Below the pieces are notes generated by a model. That model saw only the letters and a list, made by a program, of their open reading frames with translations. It had not been told where the DNA came from and did not search any database. 64,000 bases of DNA from Escarpia spicata. Its lineage: Eukaryota; Annelida; Polychaeta; Sabellida; Siboglinidae. The translations under genes and the position numbers were made by a program. The stretch spans positions 42,141,498-42,205,497 of the forward strand of contig OZ023214.1 in assembly GCA_963995525.1 (NCBI GenBank), written 5' to 3'. This document shows positions 51,801 to 59,288 of this stretch, in pieces. The first letter of the stretch is position 1. Each line of letters opens with the position of its first letter.

Positions 51801-53214
51801 ATGACATTAATTAAATTAATCGTTCTCGCATATCTCTGTTATTCTCGTTTATACTGACAATTTACTCAATGTGTCCACCTATTTTGATAACAAAAACATG
51901 ATGATATATCCCTAAGAACACTGAATAATATCTACATAATGACATAAGTTGCAGAGAGCGCGACTAGTGGTTAGCACATCCGCCTGGCATGCCAGCACTT
52001 TGAGTTCGAAACCCGGATTAGGCAGGTATTATATTTGGTGCAAAAACCGGGCTCTCAACATTGGGGACTGTGTATCCCTCATGATTTGGAGATCATGTTA
52101 ATGTCGGTCCAATCTCAATTTGGGACGTAAAAGAACCACTGAGGATGACAAGCACCCTGGCAGTGACCACCCTCAGTGCCAGCATATAACGGTCGATTTG
52201 GCGATAAGTTTCTGAAAAGGGCTGACTATTTGAATGAGACTTCATAAGACCATTACATTGTAACCACAATAATACATACTAGTCAGTTAATAGAACGTTT
52301 CCGAACGCTGGAAACAACTAGAACTAGTCTAGAGAACTTTCAAAAGATGAGGACCGAATTCACAAAATTTTGGACCGAGATTACTTAGCAGATATAACAT
52401 GTGCCGAATTCACCACCCCATTCACGCCATTATAAAGTGGGCCGAATTCACCACAAACTGACAAAGGTAGGCCGAATTCCGGTATGACTAAAAGGCGCAC
52501 GACCAAAATGTATGTAGTGTTGATAACCAAGTGGGCTGTTGGTGGCACGTAGGAGGTATGTGTGTGCAGCTCGCCAAATTTCAGATATGTTCTTCACATT
52601 AGAGTTACAAAATTCGAAACTTTAATCGTCGCTTGTGGTAACTTTACGGTTCCATTCGCCAGGTGGCGCTACTGTGCAAAGACTAAATACTCGTTTGGAA
52701 GATCAGATAAAATTCCTACCTGGGACCTGGATGAAATACAAAATGCTTAATAATGCACACACAAACCATATATATACCATCAACGGCCAAATTATCTACC
52801 AACATATTATGGATGTGCGTGGTAATTCGTTAACTTCGTGGTCGTGCGCCTTTTAAGTTTTAGTCAAACCCCCGAATTCACCGGGACGAGATCACCAACA
52901 CGGTGAACACCCCTTTAAGTTTGAACGATCTGCAGAAGGCTAATACTCGTTGACAGCAAATCCAAGAAGCCAAAGTCACGTTTTCATTGGGAAAATTAAT
53001 TGCTTGTGGTCTTTCAACATTCAATTCCACCACATACATACAGTCACAAACTAAATCAGTTCTGGACTAGGAGTAGGCCTACCTACCGCCTACGCCACGG
53101 AGATGCGGCCTGCGAGTGAATCAGTGATTGCTCAACTTTGCATGTCAAAAATGTTAATAGCAACATTATAGCATGTTTCAACTTACCCAACGGAACAACT
53201 TTGATTTCTGTCAT
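21876..53214 (-). CDS. INTS11: INTS11 (CPSF3L): Integrator complex RNA endonuclease subunit
   Basis: Eighteen coding exons: 53187-53214, 41002-41013, 40353-40438, 39980-40053, 37383-37494, 36731-36847, 35825-35923, 35196-35369, 34911-35030, 33201-33296, 30860-30982, 30421-30510, 29794-29956, 28949-29059, 28690-28754, 27751-27893, 22535-22664, 21876-21938. They total 601 codons plus stop; human INTS11 has 600. All introns are GT-AG with matching phase. It is a metallo-beta-lactamase/beta-CASP nuclease: [17 protein letters not shown] (zinc motif, residues 67-73), [10 protein letters not shown] (His157), TGDYNM (Asp178), TESTYA (Glu203), [10 protein letters not shown] (His392) and [10 protein letters not shown] (His414). 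All expected metal ligands are present, so the enzyme should be active. In the family it cleaves nascent snRNA and paused mRNA with INTS9 and INTS4. The C-terminus ([14 protein letters not shown]... [13 protein letters not shown]) is the INTS9-binding domain. Introns 1 (12 kb) and 16 (5.1 kb) are large and repeat-filled. Confidence 0.97.
22665..27245. repeat. 61-bp satellite (~75 copies) derived from the INTS11 exon 17 acceptor
   Basis: Tandem array with a 61-bp unit that fills about 90% of INTS11 intron 16 and abuts exon 17 directly. Read on the gene strand, each unit contains CTGAC, then TCTTGTATTTCAG, then ACATGTCTGTTGACACAGC. The real junction reads TCTTGTGCTCCAG then ACACTTTGGTCGACACAGC, and the match runs on through GCATC and AGCTCTGA. 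The array is therefore homologous to the splice acceptor plus the first ~40 nt of exon 17. Variants: CATATC or CGAATC, and CAGAG or CGGAG; 57-bp units lacking CTGT cluster near 22800-23200; some units lack CAC. The last units (27150-27245) are decayed. Frames within it are artefacts. Confidence 0.95.
27590..27715 (-). mobile_element. SINE family A fragment in INTS11 intron 16
   Basis: On the minus strand a tRNA-like B box (CAGGGTTCAGACTTCC region) is followed by GGCCAATTTCATTCACTCG, matching the body of the copies at 1735-1932 and 59289-59520. It ends about 35 bp from the exon 16 donor (27750). Confidence 0.65.
28048..28215 (-). mobile_element. 168-bp MITE (CAGTSRAACCTC family), TA target site
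   Basis: It begins CAGTCAAACCTC and ends TTTTCACTG, flanked on both sides by TA. Its inner sequence (GTAATACAGCCATCTCACAATTAAGG...) is the reverse complement, with changes, of the MITE at 37135-37323. The two are thus opposite-orientation copies of one family, here in INTS11 intron 15. Confidence 0.75.
29430..29690. repeat. Three tandem ~100-bp modules of a dispersed repeat
   Basis: A module containing TTCAACAGCACCCCCCC then TCTTCTGATGTCA recurs at about 29441, 29540 and 29640, each followed by a purine-rich GAGAAG/GAAGAGATG stretch. Related single modules occur at 46810-46880 (inverted) and 58330-58500. A poly-C run and a left end resembling GGTGGATACAGG lie at 29336-29375. I infer a non-autonomous transposon with amplified internal modules, in INTS11 intron 13. 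Confidence 0.55.
30735..30808 (+). mobile_element. L2-like LINE 3' tail fragment
   Basis: GAGCATCGAAAATGATCACAGC and GGTGCTTTATAAATTAATATTAAT resemble the 3' terminal region of the LINE ending at 13820 (GGTGCTCTATAAATGC then (TAA)n). Only the tail remains, about 50 bp below INTS11 exon 11. Confidence 0.6.
30990..31330 (-). mobile_element. SINE family B whose tail forms the INTS11 exon 11 polypyrimidine tract
   Basis: Minus-strand SINE with body elements matching 58975-59285 (CAGACCTGTT, CACCATCTTGACTT and CAGCCATG seen on the plus strand) and a tail reading TATAAGAACTTGCCTTCTC. The tail leads straight into TTACCTTGCACAG, the acceptor of INTS11 exon 11 (exon start 30982). The head, with AGTGGCAAGGTGGATAGAAC, lies near 31310-31270 on the minus strand. 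Confidence 0.75.
31425..32310. mobile_element. Unclassified element with inverted ATGCAAAT-rich arms
   Basis: The left arm (31425-31575) and right arm (32115-32310) both carry repeated ATTCAAATGCAAATG units, in both orientations. At least six ATGCAAAT octamers can be counted. The middle (31580-32110) is non-coding. The layout suggests a DNA transposon with many subterminal motifs, perhaps hAT-like, but I could not fix termini or a target-site duplication. It lies in INTS11 intron 10. Confidence 0.5.
32330..32650 (-). mobile_element. SINE family B, second copy in INTS11 intron 10
   Basis: Same orientation and order of blocks as the copy at 30990-31330. Similarity continues past the SINE head (GGTAACTAGTTTAACCAAG at 32640 versus GGTAACTAGTTCAACCAAG at 31329). 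It is more decayed, with small deletions. Confidence 0.7.
32690..32925 (-). mobile_element. LINE ORF2 C-terminal fragment
   Basis: The minus frame reads [15 protein letters not shown], then [19 protein letters not shown] and a stop, followed by an ATGATGATAATG simple repeat at the 3' end. This is the conserved C-terminal block of a widespread animal LINE group (RW.D...W...A.DR..W). The rest of the element is absent. Confidence 0.8.
33300..34910. other. INTS11 intron 9 interior, no gene recognised
   Basis: AT-rich intron sequence between exons 10 and 9. A short GGAAATTTT tandem (34149-34185) is present. No transposon termini, tRNA boxes or coding domains are seen. Confidence 0.5.
35012..35168 (-). 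repeat. 30-bp tandem repeat: five copies of the INTS11 exon 9 acceptor
   Basis: Acceptor trinucleotides (seen as CTG, or CTA in the third, on the plus strand) fall at 35031, 35061, 35091, 35121 and 35151, an exact 30-bp spacing. The copy ending at 35031 is the exon 9 acceptor needed for the conserved [10 protein letters not shown]. Each unit is TATATTTCAG plus the exon start GTGCTGATCCCTGTGTTTG, with changes. The first two extra copies keep the exon frame open (unit [10 protein letters not shown]); the third acceptor is itself an in-frame TAG. Confidence 0.9.
36003..36244. mobile_element. ~240-bp MITE with long inverted repeats, TA target site
   Basis: The left arm (AAGGTATCACCCCAGAACG, TTGATGTCCG, ACTTTCATTTGG) is inverted and diverged in the right arm (CCAAACGAAAGT, CATCGACATTCTGAG, TTATCCCTT). 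Both ends are flanked by TA. No ORF is present. It lies in INTS11 intron 6. Confidence 0.65.
36636..36760 (-). repeat. Threefold duplication of the INTS11 exon 6 donor region
   Basis: TTTACATCAGACTGTCCAG, the last nucleotides of exon 6, is followed by GTAAGT at the true donor (36730). The same block recurs 47 bp downstream in the intron, followed by GTAACT (donor at 36683), and again about 48 bp further (near 36636) without an intact GT. Copies two and three also share GTGGAGG/CTGGAGG just before the block, so they arose one from the other. Confidence 0.85.
37135..37323 (+). mobile_element. 189-bp MITE (CAGTSRAACCTC family), TA target site
   Basis: It starts CAGTGGAACCTC and ends GTGTCACTG, with TA at 37133-37134 and 37324-37325. 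Internal phrases AAGGTCACC and GGTGACCTTAATG are inverted near the ends. It is the same family as 28048-28215 in the other orientation. It sits about 60 bp below INTS11 exon 5. Confidence 0.8.
37537..39304. repeat. 48-bp minisatellite (~37 copies) in INTS11 intron 4
   Basis: The unit is CATCATCACAAGCCAGGGGT, GGTAGTTGACTGTACTACCC, CTGGCAGA. Most copies are 48 bp, some 47 (GGG for GGGG) or 45 (lacking TGT). Since 48 is a multiple of 3, it gives long artefactual frames with the 16-residue unit [24 protein letters not shown] and CCCCTGGC are inverted within each unit, so each can form a hairpin. The array begins about 42 bp upstream of the exon 5 acceptor but is not similar to exon 5. Confidence 0.95.
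40831..40902 (+). repeat. 24-bp triplicate carrying GTAAACAAAC (forkhead-like) motifs
   Basis: Three copies start at 40831, 40855 and 40879. The first two contain TATGTAAACAAAC and the third TATGGAAACAAAC. GTAAACA is the core consensus of forkhead factors. The triplicate lies in INTS11 intron 2, between the microexon and exon 3. Regulatory function is only a possibility. Confidence 0.6.
41002..41013 (-). CDS. INTS11: INTS11 microexon 2 (12 nt)
   Basis: GAGCAGGCCAAG is flanked by TGTTACAG on the 5' side and GTGAGC on the 3' side (gene strand). It completes the split Gly codon of exon 1 (...CCG TTG G) and starts the split Asp codon of exon 3 (AT GTC GGC CGA), giving VVPLGAGQDVGRSC. These residues are invariant in INTS11, so skipping would remove four residues (GAGQ region) without shifting frame. 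The microexon is 12.2 kb from exon 1 and 0.56 kb from exon 3. Confidence 0.9.
42440..42765 (+). mobile_element. LINE reverse transcriptase fragment in INTS11 intron 1
   Basis: The frame reads [20 protein letters not shown], then after a stop [18 protein letters not shown], then a decayed [16 protein letters not shown] segment. These are RT palm motifs of the Jockey superfamily in the right order. Both ends are missing. Confidence 0.85.
42915..42995 (-). mobile_element. tRNA-like SINE head or tRNA relic
   Basis: On the minus strand GACCGAAGTGGCGCAGTAGG and CAGACAGCGCAATTGGC resemble a tRNA 5' half with an A box. The 3' half (GCGATACCCGCTG) lacks a proper B box and the acceptor stem does not pair. 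It is not a functional tRNA. Confidence 0.4.
43000..45810. other. INTS11 intron 1 interior, no gene recognised
   Basis: Long intron stretch. A 16-bp near-exact duplication (AGAGTAGATGACGTGA) lies at 43365-43395. Frames such as those at 43235-43567 and 45133-45360 have no domain, splice-linked partner or repeat homology that I can recognise. Confidence 0.45.
45815..46045 (-). mobile_element. SINE family B copy in INTS11 intron 1
   Basis: Plus-strand view: GTAGTATCCAGTCCTCAGG, CTCAAAGCGCTTTAAACG, GCAGACCTGTTAAATCG, CACCATCTTGACTT and a decayed head. These match, inverted, the 3' half and body of the copy at 58975-59285. Confidence 0.75.
46704..46885. mobile_element. Fragment of the GGATCCAG/100-bp-module repeat
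   Basis: The left end CAGGGGTGGATCCAGAAA resembles the termini at 2557-2792. Further in, ATATCGGAAGATGGGAGGGG and TTGCTATTGAAACA are the inverted form of the module at 29430-29690. No right terminus is visible. Confidence 0.5.
47433..47478. repeat. 46-bp perfect palindrome
   Basis: Two 23-bp arms, starting AGCACTAATACCTGTTAATA, are exact inverted complements with no spacer. AT-rich microsatellite flanks the right side. It lies in INTS11 intron 1. Confidence 0.95.
47900..49750. other. INTS11 intron 1 interior, no gene recognised
   Basis: No transposon core is seen. A 75-codon minus frame at 48816-49040 has mixed composition but no family resemblance and no paired splice sites. A weak reverse tRNA-like segment lies at 49385-49450. 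Confidence 0.4.
49760..49850 (+). mobile_element. tRNA-like SINE head
   Basis: GTGGCCAAGTTAAGTGCGTT, GGCTCAGCAC and GAGATCCGAGTTTAAACAA resemble A and B boxes of a Ser/Leu-type tRNA with a long variable region. Arms do not pair well, so this is a relic. Confidence 0.4.
49935..51540 (+). mobile_element. Jockey-superfamily LINE, 5'-truncated, in INTS11 intron 1
   Basis: Endonuclease end ([10 protein letters not shown] near 49980, VPALSDHNI near 50080), then a 346-codon open stretch from 50012 to 51052 through the linker and RT entry ([19 protein letters not shown] near 50790). A frameshift near 50945 follows, then [14 protein letters not shown] (51105), [15 protein letters not shown] (51185) and [20 protein letters not shown] (51360). 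The FADD region is deleted and the sequence ends near 51540. It is well preserved for its first half, so it is relatively young, but dead. Confidence 0.88.
51952..52265 (+). mobile_element. tRNA-derived SINE, family C
   Basis: A head with GACTAGTGGTTAGCACATCC (A box) and GAGTTCGAAACCCGG (B box) is followed by a 200-bp body (CTCAACATTGGGGACTGTG ... CCACCCTCAGTGCC). Body and tail differ from families A and B, so this is a third SINE lineage. Confidence 0.75.
52490..52854. mobile_element. 365-bp MITE with exact 16-bp inverted ends
   Basis: AAAAGGCGCACGACCA at 52490-52505 is exactly inverted at 52839-52854. Flanks share TGACTAAAA/TTTTAGTCA, so the inverted region is longer with an offset. The interior has only short frames. 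It lies about 330 bp upstream of INTS11 exon 1. Confidence 0.8.
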
Positions 53215-53400
53215 AATATTATGTGTGCACGGCGTGAGATAACAGTTAATTTACAGTCGCCAGAATACAAATAGAACAAATAAACATGTTCCACGAACGA
53301 TAATGCCGCGCGCTACATGGGGTGCCAATGTATTATGACCCTATGAACATCATGTTCGTAGAACATTTATAACGGCCGCAATTGCTTTATTCACATACTC
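53215..53400 (-). promoter_or_regulatory. Upstream region of INTS11 (probable promoter and 5' leader)
   Basis: The 28-nt coding part of exon 1 ends at 53214. The upstream DNA contains a GC-richer patch (GCCGCGCGC near 53305). No TATA box at the usual distance is evident. The assignment rests on position only. Confidence 0.4.
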
Positions 53401-53568
53401 CATGCAACATTCAAGTACATTATCATGGTTCTATAGTTGTGTTATAAACAATAGTTACAATGTACAGAATGAAAAATCACCCGTCAACAAAATGTATATA
53501 CAGAGAATTGAACCAGTATTTCCATATTCTAGATATGTATTTCACGTTACTATTAATAATGCTATGAA

Positions 53569-54299
53569 TCAGTATGTTTTTGAGAACTGCAGTGGGCATA
53601 TCAATGTATATGTCAAATTTATAATAACAGCAGCACAGTTAGGTAAATTATTGTTAACAAACATTTCACTAGCACTACAGTATCTGTCATAACCTAACAC
53701 CATTCGAAATATATTGTTGTAAGATATATACAGTTTCTTAATTGATAGCACATATATATATATATAGTTATGCAAATTCCACCATAGATGGGCAGTATAC
53801 ATATAGGTGCATGAGCAAAAAGTAGTAAACAATGTTTTCTTTACATAATTTGAACACATATGAAATTTTCTTATGATCATGTTGCCTTGTGCATATAACT
53901 GGCGATATTGTCTAGATATATCATTGTCATCTAGCATACTATTTGAAATGATATATGACCCAAATATTTTACAGATTCTACCTCACATTGTTTGTCGTTA
54001 CCAAGCATAAAACTTGGAAATTTAACATTCTTACAACTCTTGTTTCTAATTATCATGACCATACTCTTTTTGGCATTGTACCTTATGTCATGAGATAATC
54101 CATATTGATCACAGACGGTGAGAAGGGTCAGTAATCCCCTGCTGGACGGACAAAACACTATAAGATCATCAGCATACATACTATTATTTCCATAATTATA
54201 TCCTACATAACATCTTACATTGCGACCATTAAGTACAGTGGATAAACCATCTATACGTAAACACTGAACAAATAGGAGGATAAAACACCTCCTTGTCAA
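53569..54299 (-). mobile_element. LINE reverse transcriptase fragment (YADD type)
   Basis: Two linked minus frames read VDGLSTVLNGRNVRCYVGY-like sequence, MYADDLIVFCPSSRGL near 54160, NAKKSMVMI, ESVKYLGH, then a frameshift, then RQYRQLYAQGN and MVLGYDRYCSASEMFV. YADD is the RT active site. This is a distinct clade from the Jockey and L2-like copies. The 5' end is missing. Confidence 0.88.
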
Positions 54300-54593
54300 C
54301 TAATCCATTTGACATATGTTGACTCCAGGCTGGTTGGTTAGTTTCAACGCATTTGAAATGTGGTCTCTCCGTGAGATCTGAAGGATTTGTCGTCGATGCT
54401 GAAGATGTATACTTTGGAAACATTTCTGATGTGGCGACGGAGTAGAGAGTATTGTCTCAGCTGAGTACAATAGTGTTAGGAGTACAATCGACCTGCACAC
54501 AAATCTTACTTTGTGGAGTCTAATGCCACGTTGTGACCACATTCGTTTCCAGACTCCTTCAACGGTCCCTATAAGGCAGCATGTATATAGCAA
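54300..54593 (-). mobile_element. LINE post-RT fragment
   Basis: The frame includes LLTLLYSAETI and HRRQILQISRRDHISNA. It is a diverged version of the LLYGSETW ... RRIL.I.W.DHISN block that follows RT in some LINEs. It abuts the 53569-54299 fragment but belongs to another element type. Confidence 0.7.
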
Positions 54594-54597
54594 CCGA

Positions 54598-55530
54598 AAA
54601 TGTTCTTCCTAACGGTGTAACTATCGGAAACGTGTGCATGTTACCCAACACATACGCCAGAAGCTTGGGGGTGACTTTTGATTCTAATATGTCCCTTGAG
54701 CAACACGTATAAATTAACATTTGCAGAAATTCGTATTATCACCTCTATATCATTGGACGCATTCGTCGATACTTAGACAAAGAACATTGCAAACAACTTA
54801 TGCATACGCTAGTCATTTCGCGAATTGACTGATGCAATAGGCTTCTTAATCGATTGCCAGCGACAGTAATTGAGAAACTACAACGTGTCCAAAATGCATG
54901 CGTTCGTATCATAACGATGCGGTCGAAACGAGTCCATGTCACGCCCATGTTCTTGGAGCTGCACTGGCATCCAGTAAAGACCCTACTTCTCACTTTCAAA
55001 TGCCTTCATGGGCTCGCACCTCCATATATCCTCTCTCCGTATCACCCGACACGCTGTCTACGCTCCTCCGATCAGCTACTCCTTAAACAACCCACTACCC
55101 GCACTAAACTCGGCGAACGAGCATTCTCTTGTGCAACTGTGATCTATGAGAGCATGAAATCAACTACCACTCACAGTGCGACAACGCACTAGTGTCAATC
55201 AGTTTAAAGTAGCACTGAAGATGCATGTTTTAAAAAATTATTTTAACATTCGATGATCGATTATCATAATTATTGATACCTTTATTTTAATTAATTTAGT
55301 ATTATAATTAACTCCTCTATTTTAACAGCTTGCAAAAGTGTGTTTATTTATATATTTTAAGACAGTATACCGGTAGTTGATTTACTTAGTAGTAATGGTT
55401 GCATACTATTTTTAACAATATATCGTATGATGTTATTTATTTATTTATTTGCATTAACCATTGTAAAGCGCCCCAGAACAATTATTTGGATGGGACGCTA
55501 TAAAAGAAATAAATTATTATTATTAGTGTA
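54598..55530 (+). mobile_element. L2/CR1-like LINE 3' half
   Basis: Plus frame: RSLGVTFDSNMSLEQHV (54660), KLQRVQNACVRII (54875), VTPMFLELHWHPVKTLL (54945) and HGLAPPYI. It ends at GGGACGCTATAAAAGAAAT and a (TTA)n tail at 55493-55530. The order parallels the copy at 11665-13820. The 5' half is absent and there are stops. Confidence 0.85.
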
Positions 55531-56140
55531 TGGATCGATTGATGATCCCTACAGTTCGATTAAAGTCGATCGGCCCAGGAGAAAGTTGGTATACAGTGGT
55601 ACAGTTTTCTCTGTACTGAAAATAAGTCCAAATAAAGCAGCTTGTTTAAAGTTCAGCTACACCTGCAAATAGCAGTTAACGAATGCAACGTTCACGGGGT
55701 TTTGTTTTTGCTCTCAGTCTGCCACAGATCGAATGTCAACAAGCTAGTGTATTGTGTTCTTCCATAAATGTTCCCACTATTCATTAGCGTTCTTTCGTAT
55801 AGCTGGTTTATCGATCAGGTTTGCTTACATATGTGTCATTAACAGTTTCTGCCTCTTGATGTCTGACAAGTAATTGACATGTAGCTTCTTCACAGTATAG
55901 TCCCTGTTTTTCTTCGACGTAGCTTGACACGGAAGTTGCACAATGAGCGAATGAGGTATAGTGACCAATCTGCTCCGCATATTGCAAGTGTACTCCATAC
56001 ATGTCAGCTAAGTCTACTCTTCGTGATAAACAAATTATTATGAAATGTATCAAGTGACAACGTTTCGAACGTGGGTATTGCCAAGAGTATAGCATCATTG
56101 TTCATACAATTTCGAAAAATGTCTTTTGTGATCGCTAGTT
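55531..56140. other. Intergenic, unassigned
   Basis: A minus frame at 55808-56098 (96 codons) has no domain I recognise; it may be transposon-derived because it lies among LINE fragments. Confidence 0.35.
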
Positions 56141-56149
56141 TGACTTACG

Positions 56150-56390
56150 TACATATATAAACGTTAGGCCCTAAGGAGTTGTTCACCATTTGAGTTGATT
56201 TGTCCCTTCCAAATTTTCCTTGAACTATTGACCAAGACGTGGAGTAATTTTCTACCCTGACATTGAAGTGTCCACGTATGACTACTATCATAAATGCGAC
56301 CTTTTGGAGTGTTGGACCCAGCATTTCAGAGAGTTCTTTCATTGCTTGATCTGGATTTATACCCTCTGATGAAGATAGCATAACGGATTC
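56150..56390 (-). mobile_element. LINE endonuclease fragment
   Basis: The frame VAFMIVVIRGHFNVRVENYS and WSIVQGKFGRD resembles the exonuclease-endonuclease-phosphatase block (usual form VVVGDFNA.VG) of LINE ORF2. The catalytic D of GDFN is H here, so it is decayed. No RT follows. Confidence 0.55.
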
Positions 56391-56398
56391 CTCTATGG

Positions 56399-57602
56399 TA
56401 AACCTCGCCTAAGTCGGATTCAATCGGACCGAATGATTTAATCCGAGTTACGCGAAAATCCGATTTTGCCGAAGATGACATATCCCAGCGCCAAAGCCAA
56501 AGGCAACGCTCTAAAAGCCTTTAGGTAACCGTGAATAATGCTTGAAATTGACTGGATACTGCTGTATATTCTACATATGTTGAAGTCCACAAACAACAAC
56601 AATATGCAGCATTAGAACAGTTTTGTGCTTCATTTTGACACGAATCTCTAAGGTTATAGCTTAATAATTATTATTGATTGTAGATGTCAGTCATCTTCTA
56701 TGTCCCTCATGATAATGGCCTCTACTTGTCAGTCAACTTTTCGATTTTACGGGCGTCAAACCAGATTGTCTTAATTAGCGTCCATTAAGCAGCATGTGTG
56801 CCACTGAGTTTTGTTATCTTATCTTCAGACACCGAGACTTCGTCGCCCTCATCATATCGCTCAGTAAACCAACCGTCTCCGTCGAGGTGTTGTACGGCTT
56901 CAATGATCTGGTTATTTGGAGTAGCCAACGTATGTCCTGTCTCGTCCACACCAACATAGTTGTCCATTGTGCAAACAACATCTCCATACATCTCGTGGAG
57001 ATTATTCCGTACGTTTCTGAACGAAGGAGTCGCTTCGTCTTCAACATCCTCTTGACGCTCAACAGCTTAGACGAATCCCGTTTTTGTAGGAGTTTATAAC
57101 TGTTTCCGGTTTCAGTTTGTTCCATCCACGCTGGTTTCAGGGCAATGACGACGTCCAGCATAGTTCAACTTCTTGAGAAAATGGTGTGACTAATTCTGAT
57201 GCCTCTAGTCCCCTGGTGATTATGATGTACCGGTGATGGAACGTCATGTTCTTGGTTATACCTGCGTCCATTGGCTTGGTGATGCTGGTTGTATTAGATG
57301 AGTGAAGACGTGATCGATGTACGTTGCTGTGGCTGTCTGGATTATTTTGTGAATAGCCGCAGTTCGTCTGGTACATATACTCCAAGCAACCAGGTGAGTT
57401 TGATCGAATACTGCGATCCGATTTAGGCGAGGAAAAACACATTATCTCGAATCAAATGGACCGCCTCAGTTATTCCGACTTAAATAATCCGACTTAGATA
57501 AGGATTTTTTTGGAAATACATTACAAATCCACCGTTCCTCGGAATTCTGTCCGAGTTGAGTAAAGATCCGACTTAGGCGAATCCGACTTAGGCGAGGTTT
57601 AT
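56399..57602 (-). mobile_element. Tigger/pogo-type DNA transposon remnant
   Basis: TAAACCTCGCCTAAGTCGGA at the left end is inverted at 57582-57602. Minus frames hold NTTSITKPMDAGITKN (near 57250), the conserved block before the last catalytic Asp of DDE_1 transposases, followed by KPAWMEQTE (near 57120). The N-terminal DNA-binding domain and most of the catalytic core are missing and frames are broken. At the right end the terminal motif GATCCGACTTAGGCG is partly repeated. Confidence 0.85.
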
Positions 57603-57606
57603 TGTA

Positions 57607-58195
57607 TTAGTATTCTGACGGTGGTGGGAGGTTCTGATATATCAGTTGGTATAGTAGGGAGTAGAATATCGATGTATTCACAATCACTCTTTATCTACCC
57701 ATTTTCTTGTAGTGTACCTTGTCCTTCAAGACGAGTTTCTCGAAGAGCAGCTATGTATATGTTACAGAGATAACGTTCTCGAACAACTAGCGAAGTTTGC
57801 TGCACAAATATCTTTCACGTCTAGTAAGGTCATTACTTTCCATGTTGCCAACGATGACCGATTCATCATATGTTTCGCAGTGTTTGCAGTTGTAGGTTTT
57901 TAGTGAGCCTCAGGCGGGGTGGAGTTGGTGGTCTCATAACTTGTTCAGTTGGAGGTTTCTGGATCTGGAATATACTCGGCACAGTCCTGTCAGGATTTTG
58001 CGCCGAGGTGACCAAGCGACCGGTCCTGTACCCTATGTTCTTGAGCTAACTATTACACATCTCGTTCCCTAACAGGTGTCTCGGAGTCGGCGGTGGAACA
58101 CATCCACTGAGACTCGGCCAAGACAACATCGTGGTGAGCCGCAGGTTGGGTGCAGTTGAAGGTCTCGAGGGATTGAATGCTGTTGGAGGTTTTTG
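57607..58195. other. Intergenic, unassigned
   Basis: Short frames only. Phrases such as GTTGGAGGTTT and GAGCCTCA recur at about 57905, 57950, 58180 and 58196, suggesting low-copy internal duplication. No gene is supported. Confidence 0.4.
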
Positions 58196-58500
58196 GTGAG
58201 CCTCAAGGGCATAGGCGCGGGAACAGGGGGCAAGGGAGAGGTGCCCCTCTGGTATTTCGCTGGGTTTTCACATTGTTCTGCCACCCCAGTAAATATGAGT
58301 CCTAAGATGTTTTTTATGGCGAGAGTCAACCACCACGCCCGTCTTCCGATGTCATCAGACTAGAGCCGAGACAGCGCAGAAGCTGAAATTACGGCGGCAC
58401 GGCGGCAACACATTTTCAATAGCACCACAGTAGTATAGGTGTGCACACTGCTCACCTATACTACTCACCGCCTTCCGATGTCATGATCCCACGCCAGAGC
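58196..58500. mobile_element. Copy of the dispersed 100-bp module repeat
   Basis: CATAGGCGCGGGAACAGGGG, GAGGTGCCCC, CGTCTTCCGATGTCATCAG and ACATTTTCAATAGCACCAC match blocks seen at 29340-29690 and, inverted, at 46810-46880. A local inverted repeat (AGTAGTATAGGTG / CACCTATACTACT) lies at 58430-58467. Confidence 0.55.
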
Positions 58501-58974
58501 GGAGTGATGCTGAAGCTCCGGTTATCAGCTCCCACAACATTAATTTCGTTCCCGCGTCAGTGCTCGAGGGGTATCAGTTGGACATCCCAAAGGGGGTGCT
58601 GTTGGTGGGTTTGGGTGAACCTGAAATTCACAATTCTCTAAGATTTCGAAACCCAAAAATCCACGTGTATAAGGTAATGCCGCGTAATCGCGTGACGTTT
58701 AATGACGTCATCGCGTGATGTTCCTGCTTTGTTTCTCGCTGACAAGCAGTTGAACGTGAAACGTCGAAATGGGTGGGCGGGCATGCTATCGCTCCGTTCA
58801 GAGGAACGGACGACTTCGCGTTGCTGACAACACCTCGATAGTCAGGGAGGATTTCTTGCGAATTTCTACGACGGAAAGGGACGATCCGACGGATGTGTTC
58901 AAATTTACGACGCTCTGTCTTATCGGGTCTGTGACTTTATTCATAGTTATATTGAACGGTACAAACAGCATAAT

Positions 58975-59285
58975 GCTGTGGAGCGCCGTGGTGCAGTGTC
59001 TACCGAGAGAACCTGGGTTCGAATCCTGTGCGGCGGTGTCGAACCTTGGGCAAGTTCGTTCACTCTACGTTGCTCCAGTTCACTCATCTGTATGAATGAG
59101 CACCTAGACAGTAGTGGATATTTGTGTACGAACAGTCTTCGCGCATTAATTGCAGTGTGGCTGGATGCTTCACAGAGAAGTCGAGATGGTGTTTGATAGA
59201 ACAGGTCTGCCAGGAAGTAAATTTTAAAACGCTTTGAGCAGTCCTGAGACTGGATACTGCGCTATAGAAGAATTACCTTTACCTT
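58975..59285 (+). mobile_element. tRNA-derived SINE, family B, most complete copy
   Basis: The head has GTGGTGCAGTGTCTACCG (A box) and GGGTTCGAATCCTG (B box). The body includes GGGCAAGTTCGTTCACTC and CTGCCAGG. The tail is GAGCAGTCCTGAGACTGGAT, ACTGCGCTATAGAAG and a (TTACC)-type end at 59275. It serves as reference for the copies at 9021, 30990, 32330 and 45815. Confidence 0.85.
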
Positions 59286-59288
59286 AAT

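Noticed and set aside
51952..52020. Functional tRNA gene
   Set aside because: A and B boxes are present but stems do not pair and a SINE body follows.
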